A DNA stretch of 64,000 nucleotides from M3007 sp044230315 (GCA_044230315.1 JBGARJ010000003.1:196906-260905); one strand, 5' to 3'; shown: positions 31,728 through 42,200, counted from the stretch's first letter. A program made the numbers and translations. The notes: generated by a model from the letters alone, not told the origin.

Positions 31728-32432
31728 TCAGTGTTGCACCACCAGCCGGCGGCTCAACGTGCCGTACTGCAGCACATACACGCCTGAGGGCCAGCCCTGA
31801 ACGGAGCAGGTGGTTTCGGGGCCGCCGGGAACGGTGCGCCAAACGATCCGGCCGTTCAAATCCCGGATGCTCAGGTCCTGCTGCCCGGACACCCGCCCGA
31901 TTTTCACGGTTACGCTGCCGGTCGCCGGATTGGGGAATACGAGTAGCGCGGCGCTTTCGGCGGCTGCGTCCGACACACCGGTAGAATTGTTGTTGGCACT
32001 AAAGGTCGGCGCCTGGATGACGAACGCGCCGGTTCCGTTGGGCACCCGGGCGTAGCCTTTGTCGGTTTCCTGTTGGCCGAAGGTCAGCGAGTCCAGGATG
32101 TTCAGGTCGTGGTCGAGCAGGAAAAGCACCTCGCCACTGGCCGACAATTTAAAATTGCAATGGGTGGGGCCGTCTGTACCGTCTTCATCTGCCCAGAAGA
32201 TGAGGTAGCCGTTTGCCGGAATGATGGTGCCGGCCGCGATCTCAAATTTGGGCAGGTTCGCCGGGTTGTCGGAGAGGTAATATCCGCCGAGGTCAACGGC
32301 CTGGTTCGAGTTGTTGTACAGTTCGATCCAGTCGTCGTAGTCGCCCTGAGGGTCGGTCACCGTCATAGTATTGGACGCCATGATCTCGTTGATCACCACC
32401 GGCCCGTTGAGCAGCGCTTTGGGCTGTACCTG
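31728..32432 (-). pseudogene. C-terminal fragment of the CotH protein: lamin-tail domain plus T9SS sorting domain
   Basis: This frame continues, without any shift, directly after the TAA that ends the CotH open frame: QVQPKALLNGPVVINEIMAS and onward. It encodes a lamin-tail domain (VVINEIMASN, DDWIELYNNSNQAVDLGGYY, NGYLIFWADEDG, KLSASGEVLFLLD; about 155 residues) and then a T9SS type A sorting domain (LLVFPNPATGSVTVKI ... LVVQH). Homologous CotH proteins usually carry all three domains in one chain, so this looks like one gene broken by a nonsense codon. A GTG (32399) and an ATG (32372) could restart translation, but the product would lack a signal peptide and could not be exported. Confidence 0.75.
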
Positions 32433-34103
32433 TTAGATGAATACGTCGTGCTCGGCGCCCGCGGGCAGGTAACTCACCGATTTGGCGGCGTTGGCGGCTG
32501 CCGCTTCCACATAGAAACGCACCCAGGTGCCGGCGCTTTGACCGGGCAGCGCCGCCCCGAACAACCCATCGGCGGCAGCGCCGTCGTGGTGTTGGCCGTC
32601 GTCGTACATCGCGATGGCAGTAAAGTTGCCGGTCAGTTCGGCAGAATAATAGAGCGTTACGGCAGAAATGCCGGTGGTTGAACTGACTTTGGCGGTCACC
32701 ACGGCTTCCTCACCGGTGCGGGGCTGCTTCCACGGTTCGCCGGCGACATTTTGGAAAGCGGCGGTTTCCAGCACCGGCGCCACCTGTTTTACTTCGGCGT
32801 TGCTGAGCAGGTAATTGCGCCGGGTGGTGATAAAATTTTTGAGGACGTTCACTTCGTTGGCGAATTCGGCGTAGGTGTAGATCTTTTTCGGGTCGGCCTG
32901 AACCAGTGCATCGATCATGGTTTTGTACTGATCAAGCATGGCGGCGCAGGCAGTGGGGTCCAGTTCGTCCTGGATGAGGGTGCGCAAGTGCGCCAGGTAG
33001 CGTTGCCGCCAGGCGGGAACCGCCAGGATCTTATTCAATAAGGGGTAATTGACCTTCGTTTCGTTGTAGAATGGGCTCCAACTGGCAAAGTTGGTTTCCA
33101 TGGCGCTGTTGCCGTCGTATTCCAGCGGGGTAATGCGACCCGTTTCGGCTTCGTAATAGACGTAATAGTCCATTTTGCCCTTGTACACGTAGCTGTCATC
33201 GTCGGAAAAAGCGATTTCCGAAGCCAGGTGCCACAGCACCCGGTCGATGTCCAGAAAATTGGGCAGCACAGCGGGCAGGTTGGCTGCCGGGGTATTGTTC
33301 AGGGCATCGCATGCCGCGACGAGGTAACTCCAGGGATTGTCGGGCCCGCTGCTTTTCAGGGTATAATAGGTCTGGTATTTGGCCGTGTCGGCGCCGAGGT
33401 AATTGAGCGCGGCGGTACCGTCGCCCCAACCGGGGCCTCCGCCTCCGGGCCCTCCGGGTCCGCCGCCGCCGATGGCGGCGTCGGGCCGGTCGGCGCGCCA
33501 GCTAATGCCGTCGTTGCTAAAGAACCATTCTTTGAGGTAGTCTTTGTTGAGTTGCTGCACATTGGGGTAGAGGCCCCAGTTTTGTCCGTTGATGTACAAC
33601 TGTACAAAGTTGGATTTGGCCGCCGGAATATGCCGCCGGATCTGGTGCTGGTAGAATACCTCGCGCAGGAAAGAAGGGTCCTGAAAGCTGTTATTCAGGT
33701 TGAGGGTTTGGTAGCCCATCAATTTTTGATCGGGGTGAATATAATCGATGGTGAGGTTGAACGACTTCTTTTGCGAATTCTGGAGCATGCTGTACGAGGT
33801 TTGTCCTTTGAACCGCACGCCGATGCTGTCGTATGCCTCGCCGTCGACGGTCATTTTAGCGGGTATATCGGTTTTCGACTGGTAATTGTTGGTGAGCAGC
33901 GTCCAGTAATTGGGTTGCGGAAATTCGAGGTATATCGTCCGGACCGTCGCCGAGTCATACAGTCCCGTTGGCGCCTGATCGCCGGTGATCAATTGGTGCC
34001 CGTCGGCTGAAAGGCGCATTTGCGCGGGGAGATTTTGGGCAAGCAGGGAAACGCCGCCAAGGGAGAGCGCTGCCCCGAAAAGGAGTACAGTAGTTTTTTT
34101 CAT
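32433..34103 (-). CDS. CotH kinase family protein, truncated by in-frame stop
   Basis: A 556-residue exported protein: signal peptide MKKTTVLLFGAALSLGGVSL, cleaved after LLAQ. CotH-family protein kinase signatures follow: YDSIGVRFKGQTSYSMLQNSQKKSFNL (about 90-116), LMGYQTLNLNNSFQDPSFLREVF (about 124-146), NWGLYPNVQQLNKDYL (about 167-182), SYVYKGKMDYYVYYE (about 300-314) and TPLEYDGNSAMETNF (about 319-333) with acidic metal-binding residues. A Gly/Pro-rich insert (GGGGPGGPGGGGPGWGDG) lies near residue 207. Residues about 470-556 look like an Ig-like beta domain. The frame stops at TAA 32435-32433, directly followed in frame by the lamin-tail and sorting domains. The product should be exported but not T9SS-anchored unless the stop is read through. 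Confidence 0.85.
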   Translation of the reverse strand: MKKTTVLLFGAALSLGGVSLLAQNLPAQMRLSADGHQLITGDQAPTGLYDSATVRTIYLEFPQPNYWTLLTNNYQSKTDIPAKMTVDGEAYDSIGVRFKGQTSYSMLQNSQKKSFNLTIDYIHPDQKLMGYQTLNLNNSFQDPSFLREVFYQHQIRRHIPAAKSNFVQLYINGQNWGLYPNVQQLNKDYLKEWFFSNDGISWRADRPDAAIGGGGPGGPGGGGPGWGDGTAALNYLGADTAKYQTYYTLKSSGPDNPWSYLVAACDALNNTPAANLPAVLPNFLDIDRVLWHLASEIAFSDDDSYVYKGKMDYYVYYEAETGRITPLEYDGNSAMETNFASWSPFYNETKVNYPLLNKILAVPAWRQRYLAHLRTLIQDELDPTACAAMLDQYKTMIDALVQADPKKIYTYAEFANEVNVLKNFITTRRNYLLSNAEVKQVAPVLETAAFQNVAGEPWKQPRTGEEAVVTAKVSSTTGISAVTLYYSAELTGNFTAIAMYDDGQHHDGAAADGLFGAALPGQSAGTWVRFYVEAAAANAAKSVSYLPAGAEHDVFI

Positions 34104-34191
34104 ACAAGCATTTTTTGCAGCTGGAGCGTGGTATGGTGTAGTTAAGGTAAAGGAAAGGTCGGTAAAATGGTGCAGATGAACGGCTGTTTGC

Positions 34192-34292
34192 GGGAATTTC
34201 CAATGTCCAAGTACGCTCCAATGGTAAATCTGCACAGGTAAACCGTATTGTCTGTTACGCGCGATCGAAACACTTGGACATTGGAAACTCCC
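34192..34292. repeat. 21-base inverted repeats in the divergent CotH/PUL-regulator region
   Basis: Arms 34192-34212 and 34272-34292 are complementary at 20 of 21 positions (core TTTCCAATGTCCAAGT and its complement) with a 59-base spacer. They lie in the 309-base gap between the CotH gene (start 34103, minus) and the regulator gene (start 34413, plus). They could be paired operator sites, a cruciform, or a MITE remnant. TTTCTTTG at 34397-34404, just before the regulator ATG, is a weak promoter box. Confidence 0.75.
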
Positions 34293-34412
34293 TCCTCCAT
34301 AAACGGTACGGCAAAAATATGCGCCGGGTTGCGTCCCCGGGTATGCCCGTCGCCGACAATATGCCCTTCGGCGGCGAAGAATCGGCATTTCCGGCGTTTC
34401 TTTGCTCCTGCC

Positions 34413-37124
34413 ATGCAGCCCAGTATATTCGTTTATTGCCTGCTGCTTGCAGGTGCCATCCAGGCTCAGGACGCCCCGCGGATCCGCAACTTCCTGCCGG
34501 CAGAGTACCGGGGACAAAACCAGAACTGGTCGATGACGCAGAGCGCCGCCGGCTGGATCTATGCGGGCAACAATACCAGCATGCTGGAATTCGACGGCGC
34601 ACACTGGCAGGCCTTCCCGTTGCCGGAGGGCCAGACGGTGCGCACCGTGGAGGCCGGGCCCGACGGCATGGTTTTTTGCGGCGGCTTTGCCGAGTTCGGG
34701 TATTGGCAGCCCGATGCCGGCGGCCGGATGATCTACCATTCGCTGAGCAGCCAACTGCGCGCCGAGCGGCTCGACAAAGAGGAGATCTGGCATATCCTCG
34801 TGGGAGCCGATTTCGTGCTTTTTCAATCGTTCTCTACGATTTACAAGTATGATTACCAAAAGATTACGGTGCTGAAGCCGCCCAACTCCATCATGTTTGC
34901 CCGCATGGTCAACGGGCGCATCCTGGTGCCTGTGATCGGACAGGGCCTGTACGACCTGCTGCCCGACAATACTTTCCGGTTTGTGCCCGGCACCGAACTG
35001 CTGGCCGACAAGATCGTGCAGTTTCTCGTGCCCACCGCCGACGGCGCCATCTGGGCCGGCACCACCAACCACGGCATGTTCGAGATCCGGCATGGGCAAT
35101 GCCAGCCCTGGGACCACCCCCTGAACCAGGCCTTCCGGCAATACCAACTCAACAAAGCCGTGCCGCTTTGGGGAGGCGGATGGGCCATCGGCACGATCCT
35201 GAACGGCGCCTATATCCTCGACAAGAGCGGCGAATTGCGTTTCCACCTCAACCGGGAAAACGGCCTGCAAAACAACACCGTGCTGGCACTCTGCGAAGAC
35301 AGCCACGGCAACCTGTGGCTGGGCCTCGATCACGGCATCGACCTGGTCGCTATGCGCGCTCCGCTCACGTTTTTCACCGATCAAAGCGGCAAAATCGGAA
35401 CCGTGTACACAGCCACGCGCTGGAAAAACCAGTTGTACATCGGCACCAACCAGGGCGTTTTCCTGCGCGACGGCGGCGCATTCCGGCTGGTGGCGGGGTC
35501 GCAGGGGCAGGTGTGGCAACTGTCGGTTTTTGGCGACCAGCTCATTTGCGGGCACAATGCCGGCACTTTCCGGATCGACGGACCGGTGGCGCACCCGATT
35601 TCCGAGGTGACCGGCGGCTGGTGCACGGTGTCGGTGCCGCACCACCCGGAACTGCTGGTGCAGGGCACGTACACGGGCCTGGTGGTGTTTCGCCGGCCGG
35701 CGGGCGGCGACTGGCGCCTCGATCACCGCGTGGAAGGCTTTAGCGAACCGTTAAAAAAGATCCTGTTCGACCGCCTCGACAACCTCTGGGGCGTGCATCC
35801 CAACAAGGGGCTGTACCGGCTCCGGTTGAGTGCCGACCTCACGAAGGTGCTGGAATACCAGTTGTTCAGCAAAGCGGACGGGTTGCCGACCGATTTTAAA
35901 CTGGACCTGGCGTTGGTGGACAGCGTACCGGTGGTCAATACGCCGCAATACCCCCTGCAGATCCTGGACTCCGCCGGCTCGGTCAAATTCCAACCGCTCC
36001 AGGCCATCGCCCGGCGGCAAAAATGGCTGCCCGGCCAAGGCGCCGAGTATTTTGCCGTCGACAACAGCGGCGTATTCCTCCATGCCCGGGGGCAAACCAT
36101 ATCCCTGCCGCTGTTCCTGGTGCCTGGTTTTGAAAACATTGTGCTGCTCGACCAGCACGAATACCTGTTTTGCCTGGAAAATGGTTTTGCCCTCCTCGAT
36201 CAACGCCGCCTGGAGCAATACCGCCCCAGCCAGCCCGCTCCGGTGGTGCGCCTCATTGAAACAACCGGCGGCCAGACGGTACTGCCTAGGGGCCAACTCC
36301 GGTTTGATTTTGCCCGGAACGACCTGAAGTTTTACTTTACTGTGCCTTTTTTTGAGCGCGCGCCCTTGTTTTCCTGGTACCTCGAGGGCTTCTCTGAAAA
36401 TTGGTCGCCCTGGCAAAGCAGCCCGGAAAAAGAATTTACCAACCTCGCATCGGGGAAATACGTGTTCCACCTGCGCACCGATGTGGACAACCTCGAAACC
36501 AGGGTCCCGTTCCGGGTGCTGACGCCCTGGTATCAATCGGTCTGGGCTATCGGCGCTTACCTGCTGGCGCTGTTGATCTGCCTGTGGATCATCGAAAAAA
36601 GCAGCCAGGCCCGCCTGAAACGGCAGCGGCAACAGCTGGAAATCGAGAACCGGCAAAAACTGGCGCGGCAACGCAGCGAAGCCGAACGCGAAAAACTGGC
36701 GCTGGAGGTCGAAAACAAAAACCGCGAACTCAGCAATGCGGCCCTCAACCTGATCCGCAAAAACGAAATGCTGCAACGGCTGCGCGATGAAATGCTGGGC
36801 GCCACCAACGACCCGCGCGCGCTGCAAAAGTTTGCCCGCCAGATCGATCAAAACCTCGAAGGCGACCACGATTGGGAAGTGTTCGAGGCCTCCTTCAACC
36901 AGGTGCACGACGATTTTTTCAAACGCCTGATGCAGGATTTTCCGGAACTCACGCCCGGCGACTTGCGCCTGGCCGCCTACCTGAAGATGAACCTGTCGTC
37001 CAAAGAAATTGCCCCCTTGCTCAATATTTCCATCCGCGGCGTAGAAAATAAACGCTATCGCTTGCGCAAAAAACTGGGCCTCCCGGAAGACACCAACCTG
37101 ACCGAGTATATGATCGCCTACTGA
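34413..37124 (+). CDS. Membrane-spanning sensor regulator: propeller repeats, Y_Y_Y domain, LuxR-type HTH
   Basis: A 903-residue one-protein sensor and regulator from the ATG at 34413, which starts a signal peptide (ending AIQAQ). The periplasmic part has two-component-regulator propeller repeats (QSAAGWIYAGNNTSMLEFDG, LCEDSHGNLWLGLDHGIDL and others, about 40-590). It is followed by a Y_Y_Y-type beta domain (about 625-705, FSENWSPWQSSPEKEFTNLA). A transmembrane helix (about 709-729, IGAYLLALLICLWIIE) leads to a long cytoplasmic coiled coil (about 730-795) and a LuxR-like helix-turn-helix (about 845-895, YLKMNLSSKEIAPLLNISIR, GVENKRYRLRKKL). There is no histidine kinase domain, unlike the hybrid two-component PUL regulators of Bacteroides. 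It is the first gene of the plus-strand glycan locus and is probably its activator. Confidence 0.87.
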   Translation: MQPSIFVYCLLLAGAIQAQDAPRIRNFLPAEYRGQNQNWSMTQSAAGWIYAGNNTSMLEFDGAHWQAFPLPEGQTVRTVEAGPDGMVFCGGFAEFGYWQPDAGGRMIYHSLSSQLRAERLDKEEIWHILVGADFVLFQSFSTIYKYDYQKITVLKPPNSIMFARMVNGRILVPVIGQGLYDLLPDNTFRFVPGTELLADKIVQFLVPTADGAIWAGTTNHGMFEIRHGQCQPWDHPLNQAFRQYQLNKAVPLWGGGWAIGTILNGAYILDKSGELRFHLNRENGLQNNTVLALCEDSHGNLWLGLDHGIDLVAMRAPLTFFTDQSGKIGTVYTATRWKNQLYIGTNQGVFLRDGGAFRLVAGSQGQVWQLSVFGDQLICGHNAGTFRIDGPVAHPISEVTGGWCTVSVPHHPELLVQGTYTGLVVFRRPAGGDWRLDHRVEGFSEPLKKILFDRLDNLWGVHPNKGLYRLRLSADLTKVLEYQLFSKADGLPTDFKLDLALVDSVPVVNTPQYPLQILDSAGSVKFQPLQAIARRQKWLPGQGAEYFAVDNSGVFLHARGQTISLPLFLVPGFENIVLLDQHEYLFCLENGFALLDQRRLEQYRPSQPAPVVRLIETTGGQTVLPRGQLRFDFARNDLKFYFTVPFFERAPLFSWYLEGFSENWSPWQSSPEKEFTNLASGKYVFHLRTDVDNLETRVPFRVLTPWYQSVWAIGAYLLALLICLWIIEKSSQARLKRQRQQLEIENRQKLARQRSEAEREKLALEVENKNRELSNAALNLIRKNEMLQRLRDEMLGATNDPRALQKFARQIDQNLEGDHDWEVFEASFNQVHDDFFKRLMQDFPELTPGDLRLAAYLKMNLSSKEIAPLLNISIRGVENKRYRLRKKLGLPEDTNLTEYMIAY

Positions 37125-37327
37125 AGGCCTTGCATTGTGCCCTGTAAAAGGCTTCTTTTTGCCCGAATTGTGCCTGATTTTGACATGGCGTAATAGTGGT
37201 GAGGTGATTTTTTTCTTTAAAAATGGCCTAATGTCATAATTTCATGCTGCAATACATGCAGGGTGGCCAATTTTCCATTACTTTTAAAAATGGAATTCAC
37301 CTGGGCCCGCTTGTCGTGTACGTGAAG

Positions 37328-39199
37328 ATGATGAACCAATTCCGATGGATATTTCCCTTCCTTGGAGGGGTACTGGCTGTATTTTATTTGACAGCCCAAT
37401 CCCCGCCTCCGCCGAGCGGTTTTACCGCCAAAAGCTTTGAAGCCCATATCGAGCTCAACTGGCAGCCGGTGACCGATCCCAACCTGACTGGCTACGATGT
37501 TTATCGTTCCGTCGATGGGCAAAACTTCATGCCATTCCGATCCTATGGCACCGCTACGCTTCGCCTGGTAGACTGGACGGCCGATGAGGGCCAAAACATC
37601 ACCCGCTATTATAAGATCCGTTCGGTGGGCGCCGCCGGGGCGGCCGGTGATTTTACCGCCGCTATCAGCGTGCAAACCAATCCCATGACTGACGATGCGC
37701 TTCTGGACATGGTGCAGGAATACACCTTCCGGTACTTTTGGGATTACGGGCACCCAGTCAGCGGCATGGCGCGCGAACGCAACAACGGCAATCCGGATGT
37801 TGTGACCACCGGTGGCAGCGGGTTCGGGGTTATGGCCCTGATCGTGGGCGCCGAGCGCGGCTGGGTAAGCCGTGCCGATGCCGTGAACCGCATGATTAAG
37901 ATCGTGTCGTTCCTGCAATTTGCCGACCGCTTCCACGGCGTGTTTCCGCACTGGATGGACGGCAACACCGGCAATGTGATCCCGTTCAGCCAATACGACA
38001 ACGGCGCCGATCTGGTGGAGACGGCTTTCATGATGCAGGGACTCCTCGCTGCCCGCGAATATTTCGACCAGAATACGCCTTTGGAAAAAGCCCTGCGCGA
38101 CGTGATCACCGGTCTGTGGAAAGATGTGGAGTGGGACTGGTTCCGGAAAAACAACGGCCCCGTGTTGTACTGGCATTGGTCGCCAAATTATGCGTGGCAG
38201 ATGAATTTTCAATTGCGCGGCTTTTTCGAAGCCCAGATTGTGTACCTGCTGGCCGCCGCTTCGCCCACCCACCCGGTGCCGGGCAGCCTGTACCAAAGCG
38301 GCTGGATGGCCAACGCCGGCTATTGTTCCACCAATACATATTATGGCTATAAGGCGTATTGCGGCGGGTATGGCGGCGGGCCGATGTTTTTCGCGCATTA
38401 TTCGTACCTTGGTTTTGATCCGCGCAACTGGAAAGACGCCTGCTGCAACTATTTCATCCGCAACCAGAACCACGCGCTGATCCAGTGGAGCTACGCCAAG
38501 CTCAATCCCAAGCACTACGTCGGTTACGGCGATAATTGCTGGGGGCTGACCGCCTGCGATATCCAGAACGGCTACTCGGCGCACGACATTTTCCCTTCGA
38601 ACGACGACGGCACCGTCGCGCCAACGGCCGCGCTGGCCTCCATGCCCTACACGCCCGCCCAAAGCCTCGCCGCACTCAAACATTTTTACCTCGATCTCGG
38701 TGAAAAACTCTGGGGCGAGTACGGCTTCTACGATGCTTTCAACCAGACCCAAAACTGGTTTGCCGGCTCCTACCTGGCCATCGACCAGGGGCCGATCGTG
38801 GCCATGATCGAAAACTACCGCACCGGACTGCTGTGGCGTTTGTTCATGAAGAACCCCGAGTTTGAACCCGCACTGATCGCCTGCGGTTTTCAGCCCGACA
38901 ATTCAGTCGGCCTGGCTGCGGAACCCTTGCGCGGGGTCGAATTCCAGATGTACCCCAACCCGGCCGGCAACGGCCGAATGACCCTGCGTCTCCGCCTGGA
39001 ACAGCAGCAACAGCTGGCGGTCACCCTGACCAATGCGGTGGGCAATCCCGTGCTACAAATACTTAAGTCCCAAGACCTGCCTGCCGGCGAGCGGCTGCAG
39101 ACCGTAGCATTGGACCGGCTCCCCGCCGGCACGTATTTCCTGCGCGTCAGCGACGAAGCAGGTCGTTCGACGGTTCGCCCGCTTGTTATAAATCATTGA
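37328..39199 (+). CDS. GH144-like endo-beta-1,2-glucanase (PF10091) with FnIII and T9SS domains
   Basis: A 623-residue secreted glycosidase. Start ATG 37328 (or 37331) opens a signal peptide ending LTAQ. Residues about 25-120 are a fibronectin type III domain (ELNWQPVTDPNLTGYDVYRS). The catalytic region (about 125-535) shows the glucoamylase-like PF10091 pattern of GH144: YTFRYFWDYGHP, GGSGFGVMALIVGAERGW, HGVFPHWMDGNTG, GADLVETAFMMQGLLAAREY, NDDGTVAPTAALASMPYTP, LWGEYGFYDAFNQTQNWF, SYLAIDQGPIVAMIENYRTG. Characterised GH144 enzymes cut beta-1,2-glucans. The C-terminus (MYPNPAGNGRMTL ... LVINH) is a T9SS sorting domain, placing it outside the cell. The substrate is inferred from the family and from the neighbouring GH3. 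Confidence 0.87.
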   Translation: MMNQFRWIFPFLGGVLAVFYLTAQSPPPPSGFTAKSFEAHIELNWQPVTDPNLTGYDVYRSVDGQNFMPFRSYGTATLRLVDWTADEGQNITRYYKIRSVGAAGAAGDFTAAISVQTNPMTDDALLDMVQEYTFRYFWDYGHPVSGMARERNNGNPDVVTTGGSGFGVMALIVGAERGWVSRADAVNRMIKIVSFLQFADRFHGVFPHWMDGNTGNVIPFSQYDNGADLVETAFMMQGLLAAREYFDQNTPLEKALRDVITGLWKDVEWDWFRKNNGPVLYWHWSPNYAWQMNFQLRGFFEAQIVYLLAAASPTHPVPGSLYQSGWMANAGYCSTNTYYGYKAYCGGYGGGPMFFAHYSYLGFDPRNWKDACCNYFIRNQNHALIQWSYAKLNPKHYVGYGDNCWGLTACDIQNGYSAHDIFPSNDDGTVAPTAALASMPYTPAQSLAALKHFYLDLGEKLWGEYGFYDAFNQTQNWFAGSYLAIDQGPIVAMIENYRTGLLWRLFMKNPEFEPALIACGFQPDNSVGLAAEPLRGVEFQMYPNPAGNGRMTLRLRLEQQQQLAVTLTNAVGNPVLQILKSQDLPAGERLQTVALDRLPAGTYFLRVSDEAGRSTVRPLVINH

Positions 39200-39200
39200 A

Positions 39201-39233
39201 TTGCAATTAACAAAATCAACAAATTTATTTTCG
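39201..39233 (+). promoter_or_regulatory. Candidate promoter inside the PUL, before the repeat protein
   Basis: TTG (39201-39203), a 22-base spacer and TATTTTCG (39226-39233), starting right after the GH144 stop codon. It would give the surface protein gene its own transcript with a leader of about 20 bases. Confidence 0.4.
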
Positions 39234-39258
39234 CTAACCATTTTTAAAAGAAGCAATT

Positions 39259-42200
39259 ATGAAAAAGTATCTCCTTTCTCTTTTCCTGGCTGCGCTGGGG
39301 TGCTTCGGGCTGCATGCACAAATTGTCTATGAGGACTTTGAGGGCGGCACTTCGGACCTGGCCTGGGCAGCCGCCAATGGCACGTACAACGGCGTAATTC
39401 CCAACCCGGCCAAAGATGCTGTTGACGGCAGCGATTATGTGGGCTCGTATACGAAAAGCGGCATGAACAGCTACAGCCTTTTCTGGGTTCCCAGCCTGGC
39501 GCAGCCGTTGGATATTTCGGAATACAACCAATTTAAACTGAAAGTGTGGTGCTCGACGGCTACCCCGGTGTTGCTCAAATTTGAAGGCACCGGCCAGGCT
39601 GTGGAGAAATCGGCCACCATTACCACGGCCAACGCCTGGAACGAGTTGTCGTTCGATATGAGCGGCGGCGCTGCCCTGGACAAACTGACCAAGATCATTA
39701 TTTTCTTCGACCCCGGCGTCGATGCCAGCGACTATACCTACTACTTCGACGATCTGGTGGCCTACAAAGCCGAGCGTTGTTATGAAACCTTCGAGGGCGC
39801 GTCCGATATCAACTGGATTGCGCTGAACGGCACCTATAACGGCCCCGTGGCCAACCCGTTGCCGAATGCCGTGAACAGCTCGGCTATGGTGGCATCGTAC
39901 ACCAACAATCCGGCAGAATCTTACAACTTTGCCTTAGGTACGGTTACCACCGGCCCGATCGACCTCACCAACTTCAACCAATTCAAGGTTAAAGTCGGGT
40001 CGCCCAAGGCCACCAATGTGTTGTTCAAACTGGAAGGCTCCGGCGAAGCCAAGGAGGTTATCAAATATCTGCCAAACGCCTACAGTTGGCAGGAATTAAC
40101 ATTCGATATGTCGGCTGCGGCTTCGTTCACGACGATCAACAAGATCCTGATCGTCTTTAATCCGGGGAAAGCAGACGACTCCGAAACGTACTATTTTGAC
40201 GATATCTGCGCCGTGCCGAACCAGTGCAAAGGCGTTACCCCCAATCCGGATATCCTCGACGACTTCGAGTGCAACCGCAATGCAGCGTACTCCGTGGGTT
40301 GGGACAGCATGGAGGTGATCAAAAACCCCGTACCCGACGGCACCAACAACTCGGCCAAGGTCGGGGTGTGGCACCCGGTGGTAGGCTCCGCTTATGCAGC
40401 GCTGGTAATTGCCAATGCCAACCCGATCGACCTGTCGGTCCGCAACCGTTTCGGCCTCAAGGTTTGGTCGCCTAAAACGGGCAACCTGCTGTTGAAGATC
40501 GAAGGCGGCAACGGCCCGAAAGAGATCGCTATTCCGATGACGGAAACCAACAAATGGGTGGAGTACTCGGTCGATTTCAGCGACCAGATCGGCAAGGGCC
40601 ACACCCGGCTCGTGATGTTCTTCAATGCCGGGGTGGATGCCGAAGCCGGCGACTACTACTATTTCGACGACGTCAACCTGTCTCCTCCGCCTACGGCCCC
40701 ACCGCTCGAAGATTTCCAGGGCGGACTGCACCTGGGTTGGCAACCGCTCGACCAGAACGAACCGATCCACGGCGTGTTCACCGGGCCGACCAACAACCCG
40801 AACCCGAATAACGTCAACAATTCCACCCAGGTGGGCTGCTATGCCAAGGGTACTTCGGCATTCTCCACCCTGCAGGCCTTTTCGCTCAACAACTTCGACC
40901 TGTCGCTGTACCCGCAGTTCAACATCGACGTGCTCAGCCCTGCCGGCGGCGGCAAGGTGACCATGCAGCTGAACTCGCCCACGCAAGGCAACAAAGAAGT
41001 GGAGGCCACCGTCAGCACGCCCGGCGCCTGGGAAACCCTGGGCTTCGACTTTTCCAGTTTCTCCTCGATCACCGACTTTGGTGAAATCCGCCTGATCTTC
41101 AATGCCGGAACGACTGCACCCGGCGAATCGTGGTGCATCGACAACCTGCGGCAGACCAAGGTCACGGTCGACCCCTGTAAGGATGTGGTACCGGTGCCCA
41201 ACATTGTGGAAGATTTTGAGTGCCAGCATAACTACGACAATATTTTCTACGGCGGATCCGACCTGAAAACGGTCAACAACCCGCACCTGGAGCCCGGCAA
41301 CGGCTCGCTCAAAGTAGGAGAATACAAAGACCCCGAGAATATGCCGTACGCCGGCATGGGTTTCCAGTTTGCCCAGCCGGTCGACCTCACGGTGTACAAC
41401 CAACTGAAGGTGAAAGTGTATTCGCCGATCGCCAATGTGCCCTGCCTGTTCAAATTGCAGGGCGGCACCGCAAAGGAGTACTGGGATACTATTCCGGCGG
41501 CTAACGAATGGCACCAGTTCACGATCGATTTTACCGCCGCTAAAGGCCTGGGCAACACGCAGTTGGTCATCTTCCTGAATGCCGGCAGCGATGTGGGCGG
41601 CCAAACCTATTACATCGACGACATCCGCTGGTCGCGGGCCGACTATTCGGGTTGCGTCAGCGATTTTGAAACGCCGGTCACCTCGTTCAGCAATTTTACC
41701 TACTTCAACAACGGCACCTACAACAAGCCGTTTGAGATCGTAGACAACCCGAACGCCACCGGGGCCAATACCAGCGCCAAAGTGGGTAAATTCGTAGAGG
41801 CTGCCGACGCCACGATCTACTTTGGTATGTTTGCCGATCTGGAGGCATTTATCGATTACAAAGGCAACAAACAGGTCAAAATGAAGGTCCTGATGGATCA
41901 CATCGGCACGGTAACGGCCAAAGCCGAGATCTTCGGCAATTCCTCCCCGGCGGTGGAGGTGACGGTGCCGAATACCAAGGTGAATGAGTGGGAAGAGCTG
42001 ACCTTCGACTTTTCCAATGCCAAAGACGACCCGGTGCACAACCGCTTTACGATCTTCTTCGACATCACAACGGTTGGCACAGGTACGAATGTGGTCAACT
42101 ATTTCGACGATATCGTGATCGGCACGGGCACTTGCGCTCCGGCGACTTCGGTCTTCCAACCGGCGGCGCTGGAGGCGATGAAAGTGTCGCCGAACCCGGT

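Noticed and set aside
34104..35726. Upstream extension of the CotH open frame by 541 codons
   Set aside because: It runs antisense to the regulator gene; the ATG at 34103 begins a clear signal peptide.
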